Notes under the pieces: generated by a model | Told to the model about the DNA's origin: nothing | Seen by the model: only the letters and a program-made list of their open reading frames with translations | Databases searched by the model: none | Assembly (NCBI RefSeq): GCF_900168685.1 | Contig: NZ_FVZN01000014.1 | Span: 310,001 to 374,000, forward strand | DNA from: Solibacillus isronensis | GTDB lineage: Bacteria > Bacillota > Bacilli > Bacillales_A > Planococcaceae | DNA: 64,000 nucleotides | Reading direction: 5' to 3' | Position numbers and translations under genes: made by a program | Shown: positions 28,394 to 37,490 of the stretch, piece by piece | How positions within the stretch are numbered: position 1 is the first letter of the stretch | Layout of the letters: every line of letters begins with the position of its first letter

Positions 28394-29215
28394 TTAGTAG
28401 GTCGTACGTTCTTTTGCACGCCAAAGTGTAATTTCATCAGTCATGATACGTTCTACTTTTTGCTGTAGCATACGTTTCTTTAATTCGCGTTCTGCCAGTT
28501 GTTCATTGATCGAATAGATCTCGGCTACTTCAGCTGTTGTAAGGGTGCTGAATCGATCGAATAACTCGTCTAATGCGGGAACTGGTTGGCGAATTAATTC
28601 TTCTCCTAGCAATTCTGCTAAAATATGCTCGTAAACTTCATAATTATAAGAACCGCTTACTTTCAGGCCTTCATCTTCAATGCATTCATTGAAAAATACG
28701 ATGCTTGGAATTTCTTCAACTTCCATTTCACGAGTTAAGTATAAATCGCATTGGAAAGCACGAGCTGCTTCTTTTGAACCAAAGTCGGACACGAACTCAT
28801 CCATATCGAGATTGACTTGCTGTGCGATTTCAATTAATGTCGCGTGTGAATTGATGTTGCGTGTATTTAGTGTTGCTACTTCCTGAACTTTGTTTAAATA
28901 GCGGAAACCTGCACGCTTTCCTTGAAGTTCGGCCGCTTTAATTGCAATTGAAGGTAATGCTGGATGTGTAATATCCAATTCCGCTCCGGAAACACAGCCT
29001 TTCATCCGGCTCGTCATGCTGTTTAGAGCAGCGAGTTCCGTACTAAGGACATATCGACATGTAAAGTAATGACCGTATTCTACTTGCAGTTTACGCATTG
29101 TCGTTTGTAGGGATAATGCTTTTTCGCAAAGAGGGTCAATAAAAATATAAAGCTCAATCGGTTTATTACATGTAGATGGTGCTACAGGTTGCTGTAAAAG
29201 TTGGACATTATTCAC
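28394..29215 (-). CDS. spxH: ClpXP adaptor SpxH (YjbH), DsbA-like
   Basis: 273 residues with a DsbA/thioredoxin-like fold. B. subtilis YjbH binds Spx and hands it to ClpXP. The active-site strand reads YIFIDPLCEKALSL, where relatives have FVDPLCxxC, so only the first cysteine remains. The short amino end has only Cys16 before it and lacks the His/Cys-rich stretch of the B. subtilis protein. The start overlaps the yjbI stop by four bases (ATGA), so the two are co-translated. Spx is encoded about 6 kb away. Confidence 0.9.
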   Translation of the reverse strand: MNNVQLLQQPVAPSTCNKPIELYIFIDPLCEKALSLQTTMRKLQVEYGHYFTCRYVLSTELAALNSMTSRMKGCVSGAELDITHPALPSIAIKAAELQGKRAGFRYLNKVQEVATLNTRNINSHATLIEIAQQVNLDMDEFVSDFGSKEAARAFQCDLYLTREMEVEEIPSIVFFNECIEDEGLKVSGSYNYEVYEHILAELLGEELIRQPVPALDELFDRFSTLTTAEVAEIYSINEQLAERELKKRMLQQKVERIMTDEITLWRAKERTTY

Positions 29216-29610
29216 TCAAATCCCTCCTCATCATTTGGGGCGTTGACCATATGGTGAGCAGTCATAACGAGACGCTTATAGTAAACTTCACGGAATTTAC
29301 CGTCCAAGCCCACTTCGTCCATCGCCTCTGCCATACATTCAAGCCATGCCTGGGCACGATCGGGTGTAATTTTAAAATGCATATGTCTCGCACGCATCAT
29401 CGGATGGCCATGTTCTTCCGAGAAAAGGTTAGGCCCCCCAAGATACTGCGTTTGGAATTGTATTTGTTTACGAATTGTTTCCGTCAGATCTTCAGGAAAA
29501 ATAGGAATTAATAAAGGATGCTTCGCCACTCGAGAGTAGAACGCGTTAATTAATTCAGAAAGCTTTTCAGCACCGAGTTCCTCATAAGGAATCGTATATT
29601 TTCGATTCAT
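29212..29610 (-). CDS. yjbI: Group II truncated hemoglobin, YjbI-like
   Basis: 132 residues. The group II truncated globin signature is present: IPYEELGAEKLSELINAFYSRV, FQTQYLGGP, and the proximal histidine in MMRARHMHFKI; a conserved Trp appears in QAWLECM. It binds heme and oxygen. It is the first gene of a yjbI-spxH unit on the minus strand, as in B. subtilis. AAAGGAG lies before the ATG. Confidence 0.94.
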   Translation of the reverse strand: MNRKYTIPYEELGAEKLSELINAFYSRVAKHPLLIPIFPEDLTETIRKQIQFQTQYLGGPNLFSEEHGHPMMRARHMHFKITPDRAQAWLECMAEAMDEVGLDGKFREVYYKRLVMTAHHMVNAPNDEEGFE

Positions 29611-29720
29611 TAGTTATACTCCTTTGTGTCTTTCTTTGCCAGTATATGAAATATGAATGTCATGTAAGTAATGTAAATTTCATTTAGGCGATACAATCAT
29701 TCTAGCAACGTAGGGCCATT

Positions 29721-29806
29721 TTAACAAATAAAGTGCCCCGCCAAAAAAGTTGAAGGGCATTTCACACCTATTAACATCACGGTGGAAATGTTGATGTAAT
29801 AGGTGT
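29721..29806 (-). terminator. Two hairpins in the yjbJ-yjbI gap
   Basis: The gap 29611-29930 has no gene. Nearest yjbJ is a stem ACACCTATTAACATCA / TGATGTAATAGGTGT (29764-29806, nearly perfect, no T-run). Beyond it AAATGCCC / GGGCACTT (29762-29731) is followed on the minus strand by TATTTGTTAA. One of them probably ends the yjbK-yjbJ transcript. Confidence 0.6.
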
Positions 29807-29930
29807 TCACATCGAATTTCCAACTAATCCAAATTAGAGCATTTCAGGAGCATAAAAAATTAAATCTTAAATTCCTTTTGGCTTTCGTCTTCAAATTTCC
29901 ACTGTACGTTCACCGGTATTTATTAAAAAT

Positions 29931-30713
29931 TTACACATTCATAAAGTTCATTATTTTTTTGACATAGTTTTGAGTTTCCTGGAAAGGTGGGATACCCCCA
30001 TATTTTCTTACATTTCCAGGACCTGCATTGTACGCAGCAAGCGCTGTTTCCACATTATTGTCAAACTGGTCGAGCATTTGGCGTAAATATTTTGCACCGC
30101 CCATAATATTTTGTGCAGGGTCAAAGCGGTCAGACACCCCTAAATAGCGCGCAGTTGCTGGCATGAGCTGCATTAACCCGGATGCACCGGCAGCGCTAGT
30201 AGCAGACGCATTAAAGTTCGACTCCTGTTTAATAACAGAAGTAATCAGTTTTTCGGGCAAATTGTATTTCTTAGCGGCAGCGGTAATTTCTGCCTGATAA
30301 GTCTCAGCACCGGCAAAGAAATTTTCTACATCGGTCTTTCTAGTAAAATCCGTCATATACTGTTCAATTGTGGATGTTTCATTATTTGCTGATAGGCCAT
30401 TGAATGTACCCGGTAAATTCGTTAAGTTCGATGAATTATTCAACAAAAATGATGCGATATAGTTTTGAGCAGCCGAGTTTTGCTGCTGCGAATTAGAAGT
30501 TTGTTCGGAATCCATTAACTGCTGGAAAGTGTTCACATCACCAAGTCCATTTAGCGAACTTGATAAAGATTGTCCGTTTAAAATGTCGCTCATTAAGTCG
30601 GAAAACAGAGTCGACGTGGATGATGATAATACACTTGAGCTTGACTGATTGGATGTATTTAAATTCTGCATTGCCTGAAGTTCAAGCAATGTTTTCATTG
30701 ATGAAATATCCAT
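29931..30713 (-). CDS. yjbJ: Lytic transglycosylase (SLT domain), YjbJ-like
   Basis: 260 residues. The carboxy half (about 140-260) is a complete Slt70-type domain: LITSVIKQESNFNASATS with the catalytic Glu, GASGLMQLMPATARYLGV, and ETALAAYNAGPGNVRKYGG. The amino half is Ser/Asn/Gln-rich and low-complexity, with no obvious signal peptide, so export is unclear. A GTG at 30716 is an alternative start; AGGTG lies nearer to the ATG optimum. It follows yjbK by 8 bases. Confidence 0.9.
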   Translation of the reverse strand: MDISSMKTLLELQAMQNLNTSNQSSSSVLSSSTSTLFSDLMSDILNGQSLSSSLNGLGDVNTFQQLMDSEQTSNSQQQNSAAQNYIASFLLNNSSNLTNLPGTFNGLSANNETSTIEQYMTDFTRKTDVENFFAGAETYQAEITAAAKKYNLPEKLITSVIKQESNFNASATSAAGASGLMQLMPATARYLGVSDRFDPAQNIMGGAKYLRQMLDQFDNNVETALAAYNAGPGNVRKYGGIPPFQETQNYVKKIMNFMNV

Positions 30714-30721
30714 CACAGCAC

Positions 30722-31309
30722 CTAGCCTTTCTGATTGTTTAAAGCCGTCATAAAGCGCACAATTTTCTTTTGCGCAGGCTGTGGCTTAATTTCATGATGT
30801 GCCAAAAATTCGGAGAAAATTTCTTTTCCGACTGCTTCATCATGTGTCTCATATTCTACCTCATAATCGTCGCAGTGCAAATAGAAAGAATGGTCAAACA
30901 CGAGCAAACCGCCTTTGTATGGGAGTTCCACACGGTCGGTCGTCAATGTTCCATATAAGTGTAAATCGTCAACGGGAATATTAAATAGCTCCAGCCTTTC
31001 GCTTACAGAATATGGGGGCACTCCATCACCGGCCAGCATACGATCTGCTTCCTCACGTGTTAAATAATCTGTCGTTTCTAGATGCTGGTGTTTGGAAGCT
31101 TTCTCTTTTAACGTAAATTCAATCGAATCTTCCACGACACGAATTCGAAGGGCACTGTGAATTTGTTTTAAATGGTTTTCTTTTGTATCAAAGTAGTGGT
31201 TCACTTGGCGAATGATTTGTTCGCTTTTAATGGAGAATGTTTCAAGAAGCTGTTCATACTGTAATTTTGTTAGTATATTCTTAAATTCTATTTCAATTTG
31301 CTGTGTCAT
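30722..31309 (-). CDS. yjbK: CYTH-domain protein, YjbK-like
   Basis: 195 residues. The amino-terminal EXEXK signature of the triphosphate tunnel metalloenzymes is IEIEFKN, followed by the charged tunnel strands ALRIRVVEDSIEFTLKEK, DRVELPYKGGLLVFDHS and YEVEYET. The family hydrolyses inorganic triphosphate or related compounds. AAAGGA lies 8 bases before ATG 31309, so that start is preferred over 31315. It is co-transcribed with yjbJ and divergent from yjbL. Confidence 0.88.
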   Translation of the reverse strand: MTQQIEIEFKNILTKLQYEQLLETFSIKSEQIIRQVNHYFDTKENHLKQIHSALRIRVVEDSIEFTLKEKASKHQHLETTDYLTREEADRMLAGDGVPPYSVSERLELFNIPVDDLHLYGTLTTDRVELPYKGGLLVFDHSFYLHCDDYEVEYETHDEAVGKEIFSEFLAHHEIKPQPAQKKIVRFMTALNNQKG

Positions 31310-31477
31310 TTTCATCGTCCTTTTTAATAATAGTTTTCAATTAAATCCATTGGCTGAAAGAAGTTAAACGTTTCTGCACCAAATGAGTGTCCTATGGTAA
31401 AATGTGAAGGGTAGATGAATCATCAATTTTATCATCCGACAATTTCCGGTGATGAAAAGAAAAAGGAGATTAATTCA

Positions 31478-31861
31478 TTGCGAAACGTATATTTAATTGA
31501 TCATGTTGAAGTAGTACATAATGAAATCTATTTTATTTTAAATGAAAAGAAACAACTTAGCCAATTGCAATCGACAGGGCAAGTTATCGTCGACTCGGAT
31601 AATGAGGCGTTTCTTTATATCATAGAAGAAAATGAGGCATACAGTTATATAAGCTTTTCAAAAAATGTATGGCCGCAACTATTACAAATGTTATTGGCAG
31701 AGCAAAAAGCATACTTGAAAGTGGAAGATGGGCTGCTGCCGCTTCAACAATTTGCTGATGAATTACAAGGATTGCTTTATAATATTGAAGGCAACAGCAA
31801 CTATGGAGAGCAATTTGTTGATAATATCGAAAAGGCATTTGCCGAATTCTTGAATAAATAG
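31478..31861 (+). CDS. yjbL: UPF0738 family protein, YjbL-like
   Basis: 127 residues from a TTG start with AAAAAGGAG upstream; the in-frame ATG at 31415 lies before that site and is rejected. The start is MRNVYLIDHVEVVHNEIYF. The length and the position between yjbK (divergent) and the relQ gene match B. subtilis YjbL. No function is known. A CATTTCAC/GTGAAATG hairpin (31893-31919) without a T-run follows. Confidence 0.75.
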   Translation: MRNVYLIDHVEVVHNEIYFILNEKKQLSQLQSTGQVIVDSDNEAFLYIIEENEAYSYISFSKNVWPQLLQMLLAEQKAYLKVEDGLLPLQQFADELQGLLYNIEGNSNYGEQFVDNIEKAFAEFLNK

Positions 31862-32016
31862 CATTAAACTTAATTATTACAAGAAAAACAGTCATTTCAC
31901 TTGATTTAGGTGTGAAATGTGTATTTCTCGTCTACAAGAAGTATAATTGTTTGAAACAACGTGTTGATGAAATAGTGTGACAGGTATGAACTATTTCTAG
32001 TTGGGGGGTTTTTAAA

Positions 32017-32694
32017 TTGGGGCAGTGGGAAGTATTTTTGAGTCCATATCGACAAGCTGTGGATGAACTTAAAATAAAATTAAAAGGGATGCGTTCGCAA
32101 TTTGGTATTATGAGTGCCAATTCGCCAATTGAATTTGTTACAGGTCGTGTAAAACCACTTGCTAGTATATATGACAAATCGCTTGATAAAGGGATACCAT
32201 TCGAACCGACTGCGCGTTTAGGAAATGAATTGCAAGATATCGCTGGTGTACGGATTATGTGTCAGTTCGTTGATGATATTGCAACAGTAACCGAGCTGAT
32301 CCGTCAACGTAATGATTTGAAAGTTATCGAGGAAAAAGATTATATTACACATAGTAAACCGAGTGGCTATCGTTCACACCATATGATTATTGAGTATCCG
32401 GTTGAAACGATTCAAGGTCGCATCGTTGTCGTGGCAGAAATTCAAATTCGTACATTGGCGATGAACTTCTGGGCATCAATTGAGCATTCCATGAACTACA
32501 AGTATAAAGGGATTTTCCCTGAAGAAATAAAAAATCGATTGCAAAGCGCCGCCGAAGCAGCATTCCGATTAGATGAAGAAATGTCCTCAATTAGAAGTGA
32601 AATTCAAGAGGCACAGGCATATTTCAGTGAAGTAAAAGAAGCAACGAATACAGCTATCCATAAGTCAACTGACAAAGAGGAGCGTGACAAATAA
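32017..32694 (+). CDS. relQ: Small alarmone synthetase RelQ (YjbM/SasB type)
   Basis: 225 residues, the synthetase domain only, without hydrolase or regulatory domains. Visible motifs are [28 protein letters not shown], the substrate loop [13 protein letters not shown] and [19 protein letters not shown]. It makes (p)ppGpp from ATP and GTP/GDP. The TTG start at 32017 follows TTGGGGGG. The stop overlaps the nadK ATG by one base, so the two are coupled, as in B. subtilis. Confidence 0.95.
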   Translation: MGQWEVFLSPYRQAVDELKIKLKGMRSQFGIMSANSPIEFVTGRVKPLASIYDKSLDKGIPFEPTARLGNELQDIAGVRIMCQFVDDIATVTELIRQRNDLKVIEEKDYITHSKPSGYRSHHMIIEYPVETIQGRIVVVAEIQIRTLAMNFWASIEHSMNYKYKGIFPEEIKNRLQSAAEAAFRLDEEMSSIRSEIQEAQAYFSEVKEATNTAIHKSTDKEERDK

Positions 32695-33488
32695 TGAAGT
32701 TTTCAATTCAATCACGCAGAGATGACCAATCAAACGAATTGATGGAGCTCGCAAAATCTTATTTAATTGATTTCGGTTTACAATTTGATGAACAAGAGCC
32801 GGAAATTGTTCTTTCGATTGGCGGCGATGGAACATTATTGCATGCTTTCCACCGCTATTTGCACCGTTTGGATAAAACAGCTTTTGTCGGAATCCATACA
32901 GGCCATTTAGGTTTTTATGCCGATTGGAAACCTTCAGAGCTAGAAAAGTTAGTATTGTCGATTGCCAAAAAGGAATACAATGTCGTGGAATACCCGTTAT
33001 TGGAAGTGCAGGTTCATCGCCAGCATTCCGAATCCAGTACGTTTCTGGCATTGAATGAAGCAACGATTAAATCGCCGGACGTAACGCTTGTAATGGATGT
33101 GGAGCTAAACGGCGAGCATTTTGAGCGCTTCCGTGGTGACGGTTTATGTATTTCGACACCGTCTGGCAGTACAGCATACAATAAAGCACTTGGCGGAGCG
33201 ATTATTCACCCGACATTGCAGGCTTTGCAAATAACAGAAATGGCATCGATCAATAACCGTGTGTTCCGGACGGTCGGATCATCTTTAGTATTGCCGGCAC
33301 ATCATAACTGTGTACTAAAACCTGTACATGAGCAGCAATTTAATATGACGGTCGATCATATTAGCATGACGGAAACCGATGTAAAATCGATTACTTTTAA
33401 TGTGGCAAATGAAAAAGTGCGTTTTGCACGTTTCAGACCATTCCCGTTTTGGGAACGTGTGCACGATTCATTTATCTCGAATGAATAG
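32694..33488 (+). CDS. nadK: NAD kinase
   Basis: 264 residues. NAD kinase makes NADP from NAD and ATP. Signature GGDGT occurs in [41 protein letters not shown] and [18 protein letters not shown] are also conserved. It is the middle gene of the relQ-nadK-rluA unit; 11 bases separate it from the next gene. Confidence 0.97.
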   Translation: MKFSIQSRRDDQSNELMELAKSYLIDFGLQFDEQEPEIVLSIGGDGTLLHAFHRYLHRLDKTAFVGIHTGHLGFYADWKPSELEKLVLSIAKKEYNVVEYPLLEVQVHRQHSESSTFLALNEATIKSPDVTLVMDVELNGEHFERFRGDGLCISTPSGSTAYNKALGGAIIHPTLQALQITEMASINNRVFRTVGSSLVLPAHHNCVLKPVHEQQFNMTVDHISMTETDVKSITFNVANEKVRFARFRPFPFWERVHDSFISNE

Positions 33489-33499
33489 AATGAGGGTAT

Positions 33500-34384
33500 A
33501 TGGATAAACGATTTCAATTACAATTTATCAATACAGTCGATCAGGAGCTGTTGCGTGATGCAATTGCTCACTGGGGCATTTCAAAGCGTGCATTGACCGC
33601 CATTAAATTTGGTGGTGGGGCACTTTTGGTTAACGGAGAAGAAAGAAATGTACGATATCGTTTGGCAAAAGGCGATGTTGTATCGATTATTTTCCCGGTA
33701 GAAGAAGCAAGTGAAGGACTGATTCCGGTACAAGGAGAATTAGCTGTTATTTATGAAGACGAGGCAGTACTCCTAGTCGACAAACCGGCCTTCATGAGCT
33801 CGATCCCTTCTCGGGAACACCCGAATAATTCGCTTGCAAACTTTGTATATGGCTATTTCGAACAGCAGCAGCTTGCTTCTACTGTTCATATCGTGACAAG
33901 ACTTGACCGCGATACATCCGGGCTGATGCTTATAGCGAAACATCGTCATATTCATCATTTAATGAGTGAACAGCAAAAAAAGGGACAAATTCACCGTGAA
34001 TATGAAGCAGTTGCAGAAGGTATAATTGAACAAGCTCAGCAATCCATCATCGCTCCGATCGGACGGAAGGATACGAGCATTATTGAACGGGAAGTACGTC
34101 CGGACGGCCAATTTGCCCATACGGATGTAACTGTGCTGACCCGTAAAAATAATATGACACATATTCGCCTGAAACTTCATACGGGAAGAACTCATCAAAT
34201 ACGTGTTCATATGGCTTATATCGGCCACCCATTAGTAGGGGATGAATTATATGGAGGCAATCATACATTAATTGACCGCCAGGCACTCCATTGCCGCTAC
34301 ATTGAATTTGAACATCCGTTAACGAAAGAAAGAGTACACTTTGAAAGCAAGCTGCCGGAAAAGATTTCTACATTGATTAACTAA
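33500..34384 (+). CDS. yjbO: RluA-family pseudouridine synthase, YjbO-like
   Basis: 294 residues. An amino-terminal S4-like segment (ISKRALTAIKFGGGALLVNGEERNVRY) precedes the catalytic domain with HIVTRLDRDTSGLMLIAKH, where the Asp of RLDRDTSGL is catalytic, and LKLHTGRTHQIRVH. It modifies uridine in 23S rRNA or another RNA; the exact target cannot be read here. It closes the relQ-nadK operon. Confidence 0.93.
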   Translation: MDKRFQLQFINTVDQELLRDAIAHWGISKRALTAIKFGGGALLVNGEERNVRYRLAKGDVVSIIFPVEEASEGLIPVQGELAVIYEDEAVLLVDKPAFMSSIPSREHPNNSLANFVYGYFEQQQLASTVHIVTRLDRDTSGLMLIAKHRHIHHLMSEQQKKGQIHREYEAVAEGIIEQAQQSIIAPIGRKDTSIIEREVRPDGQFAHTDVTVLTRKNNMTHIRLKLHTGRTHQIRVHMAYIGHPLVGDELYGGNHTLIDRQALHCRYIEFEHPLTKERVHFESKLPEKISTLIN

Positions 34385-34387
34385 TGC

Positions 34388-34422
34388 AAGATGCCAAGAT
34401 TTCATTGGCATCTTTTATTTTT
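34388..34422 (+). terminator. Intrinsic terminator after yjbO
   Basis: A perfect 10-bp stem AAGATGCCAA / TTGGCATCTT with T-rich tail. Confidence 0.92.
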
Positions 34423-34583
34423 GGGGAAATTGGGAATATACTGTTGAGAAGGAATTTACGGAAGTCATTAGTCAAATTATTGAACGACGAAAAAAATAAT
34501 GATAAAACGTAATTAACCTTGACGAGATACGGTAATTAATCATAAAATAACTCGTTATGAAAAGTCGAAAGGAGGGGGCAAGC

Positions 34584-35954
34584 ATGATAGAGGAAAAAAA
34601 TGATGAAGTCCAGTACGATGAAGCGTTTTTGCGAATGCTGCTTGATGAAGAAAATATCGAGTCGTTCCGCGAACATTTCCTAGTACTCCATCCATATGAT
34701 CAAGCACAGTTTTACGAAGAGGTGGGCCCGGACATACGGCAAATTATTTATCGTTACTTGTCTCCTCAAGAAATGGCCATCATTTTTGAAACAACTGAAA
34801 TTGAGGACGATGAATATAAAACATACTTAGATGAGATGGATCCATCATACGGTGCGGCCATGTTCGGCTTCATGTATACCGATAATGCGGTAGATATCCT
34901 CAATGAATTGGATACCGAGCAACGGGAAAATTACTTGGACATGATGGATGAAGAAACCGTCGATGAAATTAATGAGCTTTTAGGCTATGAAGAATATACA
35001 GCCGGGGCCATTATGACAACAGAGTATGTATCGGTCGTTGAAAGCGCAACGGTTCGTGAGGCAATGCGAGTGCTGCGTCAGGAAGCCCAAACCGCCGAAA
35101 CGATTTATTATATTTTTGTAGTGGATCAGGAACATCGATTGCTTGGAGTCATGTCGTTAAGGGAACTGATTGTCGCTGAAGGTGATCTATATATTCGGGA
35201 CATTATGAGCGAACGTGTCGTCTCGGTCAAAGTAACAGATGACCAGGAAAATGTCGCGAACTTGATAAAGGACTACGACTTATTGGCAATTCCAGTTGTC
35301 AACGAGAGCCGTGAGCTTCAAGGGATTATTACGGTCGATGATATTATCGACGTAATTGAAGAAGAAGCAGAGGACGACTATTCCAAACTGGCCGGTATTG
35401 CGGATATGGATGATAATGATGCGGGTCCTTTACGCGCGGCAGGCAAGCGTTTGCCATGGCTCATTATTTTACTGTTTTTAGGTATGCTGACATCTGGACT
35501 TATGGGAATATTTGAAGCAACGCTCGATAAAGTAGCCTTGCTTGCAACATTTATTCCGCTCATTTCCGGTACATCCGGTAATAGTGGAACACAGGCATTG
35601 GCTGTAGCGGTGCGAGGAATTGCAACTGGGGATATTGGCGGGAAAAGTAAATTCAGGCTGATTGTGCGGGAATTAAGTACAGGGCTTATTATGGGGGTAG
35701 TTAGCGGTGCCATTGTTGTCGGAATCATTTTCTTCTGGAAAGGTACATTAATGATCGGTTTGCTTGTCGGGGCATCGATTTGCTGCTCGATTATCGTCGC
35801 GACACTGGCTGGATCGTTTATTCCGATTTTAATGCATAAGCTGGGTGTTGACCCTGCCGTTGCATCAGGACCTTTTATTACAACGTTGAATGACGTCACA
35901 AGTATTATTATTTATCTTGGCCTTGCATCGACATTTATTAGCCGGATTCTGTAA
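34584..35954 (+). CDS. mgtE: Magnesium transporter MgtE
   Basis: 456 residues: an acidic amino-terminal MgtE-N domain (to about 135), two CBS domains (about 145-260, e.g. IMTTEYVSVVESATVREAM), a connecting helix, and five membrane spans with the channel motif region LISGTSGNSGTQALAVAVRG. Cytosolic magnesium binding to the N and CBS domains closes the pore. ATG 34584 follows AAAGGAGGGGG. I looked for an M-box in the 200-base leader and did not find one. Confidence 0.96.
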   Translation: MIEEKNDEVQYDEAFLRMLLDEENIESFREHFLVLHPYDQAQFYEEVGPDIRQIIYRYLSPQEMAIIFETTEIEDDEYKTYLDEMDPSYGAAMFGFMYTDNAVDILNELDTEQRENYLDMMDEETVDEINELLGYEEYTAGAIMTTEYVSVVESATVREAMRVLRQEAQTAETIYYIFVVDQEHRLLGVMSLRELIVAEGDLYIRDIMSERVVSVKVTDDQENVANLIKDYDLLAIPVVNESRELQGIITVDDIIDVIEEEAEDDYSKLAGIADMDDNDAGPLRAAGKRLPWLIILLFLGMLTSGLMGIFEATLDKVALLATFIPLISGTSGNSGTQALAVAVRGIATGDIGGKSKFRLIVRELSTGLIMGVVSGAIVVGIIFFWKGTLMIGLLVGASICCSIIVATLAGSFIPILMHKLGVDPAVASGPFITTLNDVTSIIIYLGLASTFISRIL

Positions 35955-36003
35955 GGAACGATTTGAAAAGACTTTGCATATTGTATGAAAAAGGATGTGG
36001 AAT

Positions 36004-36321
36004 GTGGAAATTCACCCATTACTTTTTATTGCAAGTCCGGTTTATATACAAGAAAAACGAGTCGAAATAGAGGAAGAAAGTACATCAATCTATGTACGAC
36101 CTACTACTGAAAAAATTGAAAATACCCTTATTGCCCGACAGCTCCATTATTTTTCAAAGCCGACAAAAGAGCCAAGGGTATTGTTATTTATTTTGCAATC
36201 AGGTGAAAAAATACACGGGTCAATCGATAAAATAAGTGGTAGTCAAGTATTGCTGAATTGTCATGATACAAAACGCTGGATTAAGGCTAATGAGATTGCG
36301 TTAATTCATCATACTTTATAA
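36004..36321 (+). CDS. Probable CotO-like spore coat protein
   Basis: 105 residues from a GTG at 36004 with AAAAAGG 9 bases upstream (an ATG at 35995 is too close to that site). The amino end MEIHPLLFIASPVYIQ resembles the start of CotO. The carboxy half has the alternating pattern VLLFILQSGEKIHGSIDKI...VLLNC...WIKANEIALIHHT expected of the CotO tail. The basic middle of CotO is much shorter here. The next gene, convergent, is a CotY/CotZ coat protein, which supports the call. Confidence 0.6.
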   Translation: MEIHPLLFIASPVYIQEKRVEIEEESTSIYVRPTTEKIENTLIARQLHYFSKPTKEPRVLLFILQSGEKIHGSIDKISGSQVLLNCHDTKRWIKANEIALIHHTL

Positions 36322-36325
36322 AAAG

Positions 36326-36357
36326 GAGGAGCCAAGTTAATGGCTCCTCTTTTTTTA
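36326..36357 (+). terminator. Intrinsic terminator after the CotO-like gene
   Basis: A 9-bp perfect stem GAGGAGCCA / TGGCTCCTC with a 6-base loop and eight T. Confidence 0.92.
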
Positions 36358-36365
36358 GTTCATTC

Positions 36366-36404
36366 CATGAAAAATACACCATCCCGCGCTATATGCGCGA
36401 GATG
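36366..36404 (-). terminator. Intrinsic terminator after the coat gene
   Basis: On the minus strand CATCTCGCGC / GCGCGGGATG (one G-T pair) is followed by GTGTATTTTTC. Confidence 0.8.
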
Positions 36405-36419
36405 TGTTTTTCTTATGAA

Positions 36420-36926
36420 TTAGTCACAGATGCCAAGGTCCACATCATCGATACATTGAACAGCACAGAAGCAATCTAAATCAACTGTGACACAGCTGTC
36501 TGAAGCCAAGAATCGTGACACTCTACATACTTCATTGAAATCAATTTTTCCGTCGCAAATTAAATTAACTGTATTTCCAGCTGCATCTCGTGGTATTAGG
36601 ACACGCAATGTAGCACAGCAACCATCAAATACGTCCTCTACACGGAAATAGATAGAAACACAAGGTCCAGGTGTTGCTGTTTTAAATGTAGCGAAGAATG
36701 GAGATCCATCCTTGTTTAGTAAAGTAAAAACGCGTGTGTCCACATTGTTACGTGATGGGCTAACAATTCCACCAAGCGGCTCTAAGAAACAGTTTGTTGT
36801 ACAACGAGTACATTCATCCTCTACTGCTGCATTTTGAATTTCTAAAATCGCACGGACAACCTCACAAACACAACCATGTGATTTGTGATGTTCACCTACA
36901 TCATTATTACCTCTTCCACAACCCAT
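36420..36926 (-). CDS. cotZ: CotY/CotZ-family cysteine-rich spore coat protein
   Basis: 168 residues, very cysteine-rich. Blocks typical of CotY/CotZ: SHGCVCEVVRAILEIQNAA, ECTRCTTNCFLEPLGG, and GCCATLRVLIP. These crust or exosporium proteins self-assemble into disulfide-linked lattices on the spore surface. GGAGGTG precedes the ATG. On the minus strand CATATTATTA lies about 33-42 bases upstream of the start (36968-36959), reminiscent of a mother-cell SigK -10, but no good -35 was found. CotY and CotZ cannot be told apart here. Confidence 0.88.
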   Translation of the reverse strand: MGCGRGNNDVGEHHKSHGCVCEVVRAILEIQNAAVEDECTRCTTNCFLEPLGGIVSPSRNNVDTRVFTLLNKDGSPFFATFKTATPGPCVSIYFRVEDVFDGCCATLRVLIPRDAAGNTVNLICDGKIDFNEVCRVSRFLASDSCVTVDLDCFCAVQCIDDVDLGICD

Positions 36927-37026
36927 AATTTTTCACCTCCGGTATTCTTAACTCTTACTAATAATATGAATCGGCTATCAAAGGAATCGGGCGAATGAAC
37001 AGGTTTCCCTAAACTTCTATGCAAGA

Positions 37027-37057
37027 TGAATAATTCAAAATGCGACAGGTTATACTT
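37027..37057 (+). promoter_or_regulatory. Probable SigG/SigF forespore promoter for the spoVA operon
   Basis: TGAATA (37027-37032) and TATACTT (37051-37057) are 18 bp apart, close to the forespore consensus TGAATA / CATACTA. It lies just upstream of the lipoprotein-spoVA genes, which are forespore-expressed in Bacillus. Confidence 0.65.
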
Positions 37058-37087
37058 GGAGAAAAATGGACAAAAGGGGGGACTGCT

Positions 37088-37489
37088 ATGTGGAAAGCAC
37101 TTATGACATTGAGCTTGCTTTTAATTCTTGCAGGCTGCAATGACCGAGAGAAAGTTGTCACGTATGAGCTGACAGACAATGTACAGAATCAGCAGGAAAT
37201 AGAAAAGCTTTTAAAGGAAGATGATGCAATTGAACAGGCGAATCTATTAGTAATTGAAGATGAATTATTTGTGGCAATGCAATTAAAACCGTTTGAAAAA
37301 TGGAACCGCGAAAAAATTGAACAAGATTGGAAAAAGAAGTTGGAAGATAAATTTTCCGATAGTAAAGTCAATGTTTCCGCGGATTTTAAAATGTTTTGGG
37401 AATCGACTAAATTGATGGAAGAAAAAGACCAGAAAAAAATGCTGAAAGAATTGCACGCATTAAAAAAGCTTGCTAAGGAGGAAACGTAA
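37088..37489 (+). CDS. YhcN/YlaJ-family sporulation lipoprotein
   Basis: 133 residues. A lipobox LAGC ends the signal peptide at about residue 19, so the protein should be lipid-anchored on the forespore inner membrane. The rest has the YhcN/YlaJ pattern: a helix, a hydrophobic strand (QANLLVIEDELFVAMQL), then a helix and a VNVSADFKMFW strand, followed by a basic carboxy helix. ATG 37088 follows AAAAGGGGGG. It leads the spoVAC-spoVAD-spoVAEb unit with a 1-base gap. A YhcN/YlaJ gene is also found in the spoVA2 operons linked to spore heat resistance. Confidence 0.8.
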   Translation: MWKALMTLSLLLILAGCNDREKVVTYELTDNVQNQQEIEKLLKEDDAIEQANLLVIEDELFVAMQLKPFEKWNREKIEQDWKKKLEDKFSDSKVNVSADFKMFWESTKLMEEKDQKKMLKELHALKKLAKEET

Positions 37490-37490
37490 C

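Noticed and set aside
34437-34500. Tail of a lost gene (WEYTVEKEFTEVISQIIERRKK-like frame) before mgtE
   Set aside because: About 20 codons with no start and no recognisable family; it may be chance.
34423-34583. M-box magnesium riboswitch before mgtE
   Set aside because: The leader is short and lacks the conserved M-box blocks; only a strong ribosome site is present.
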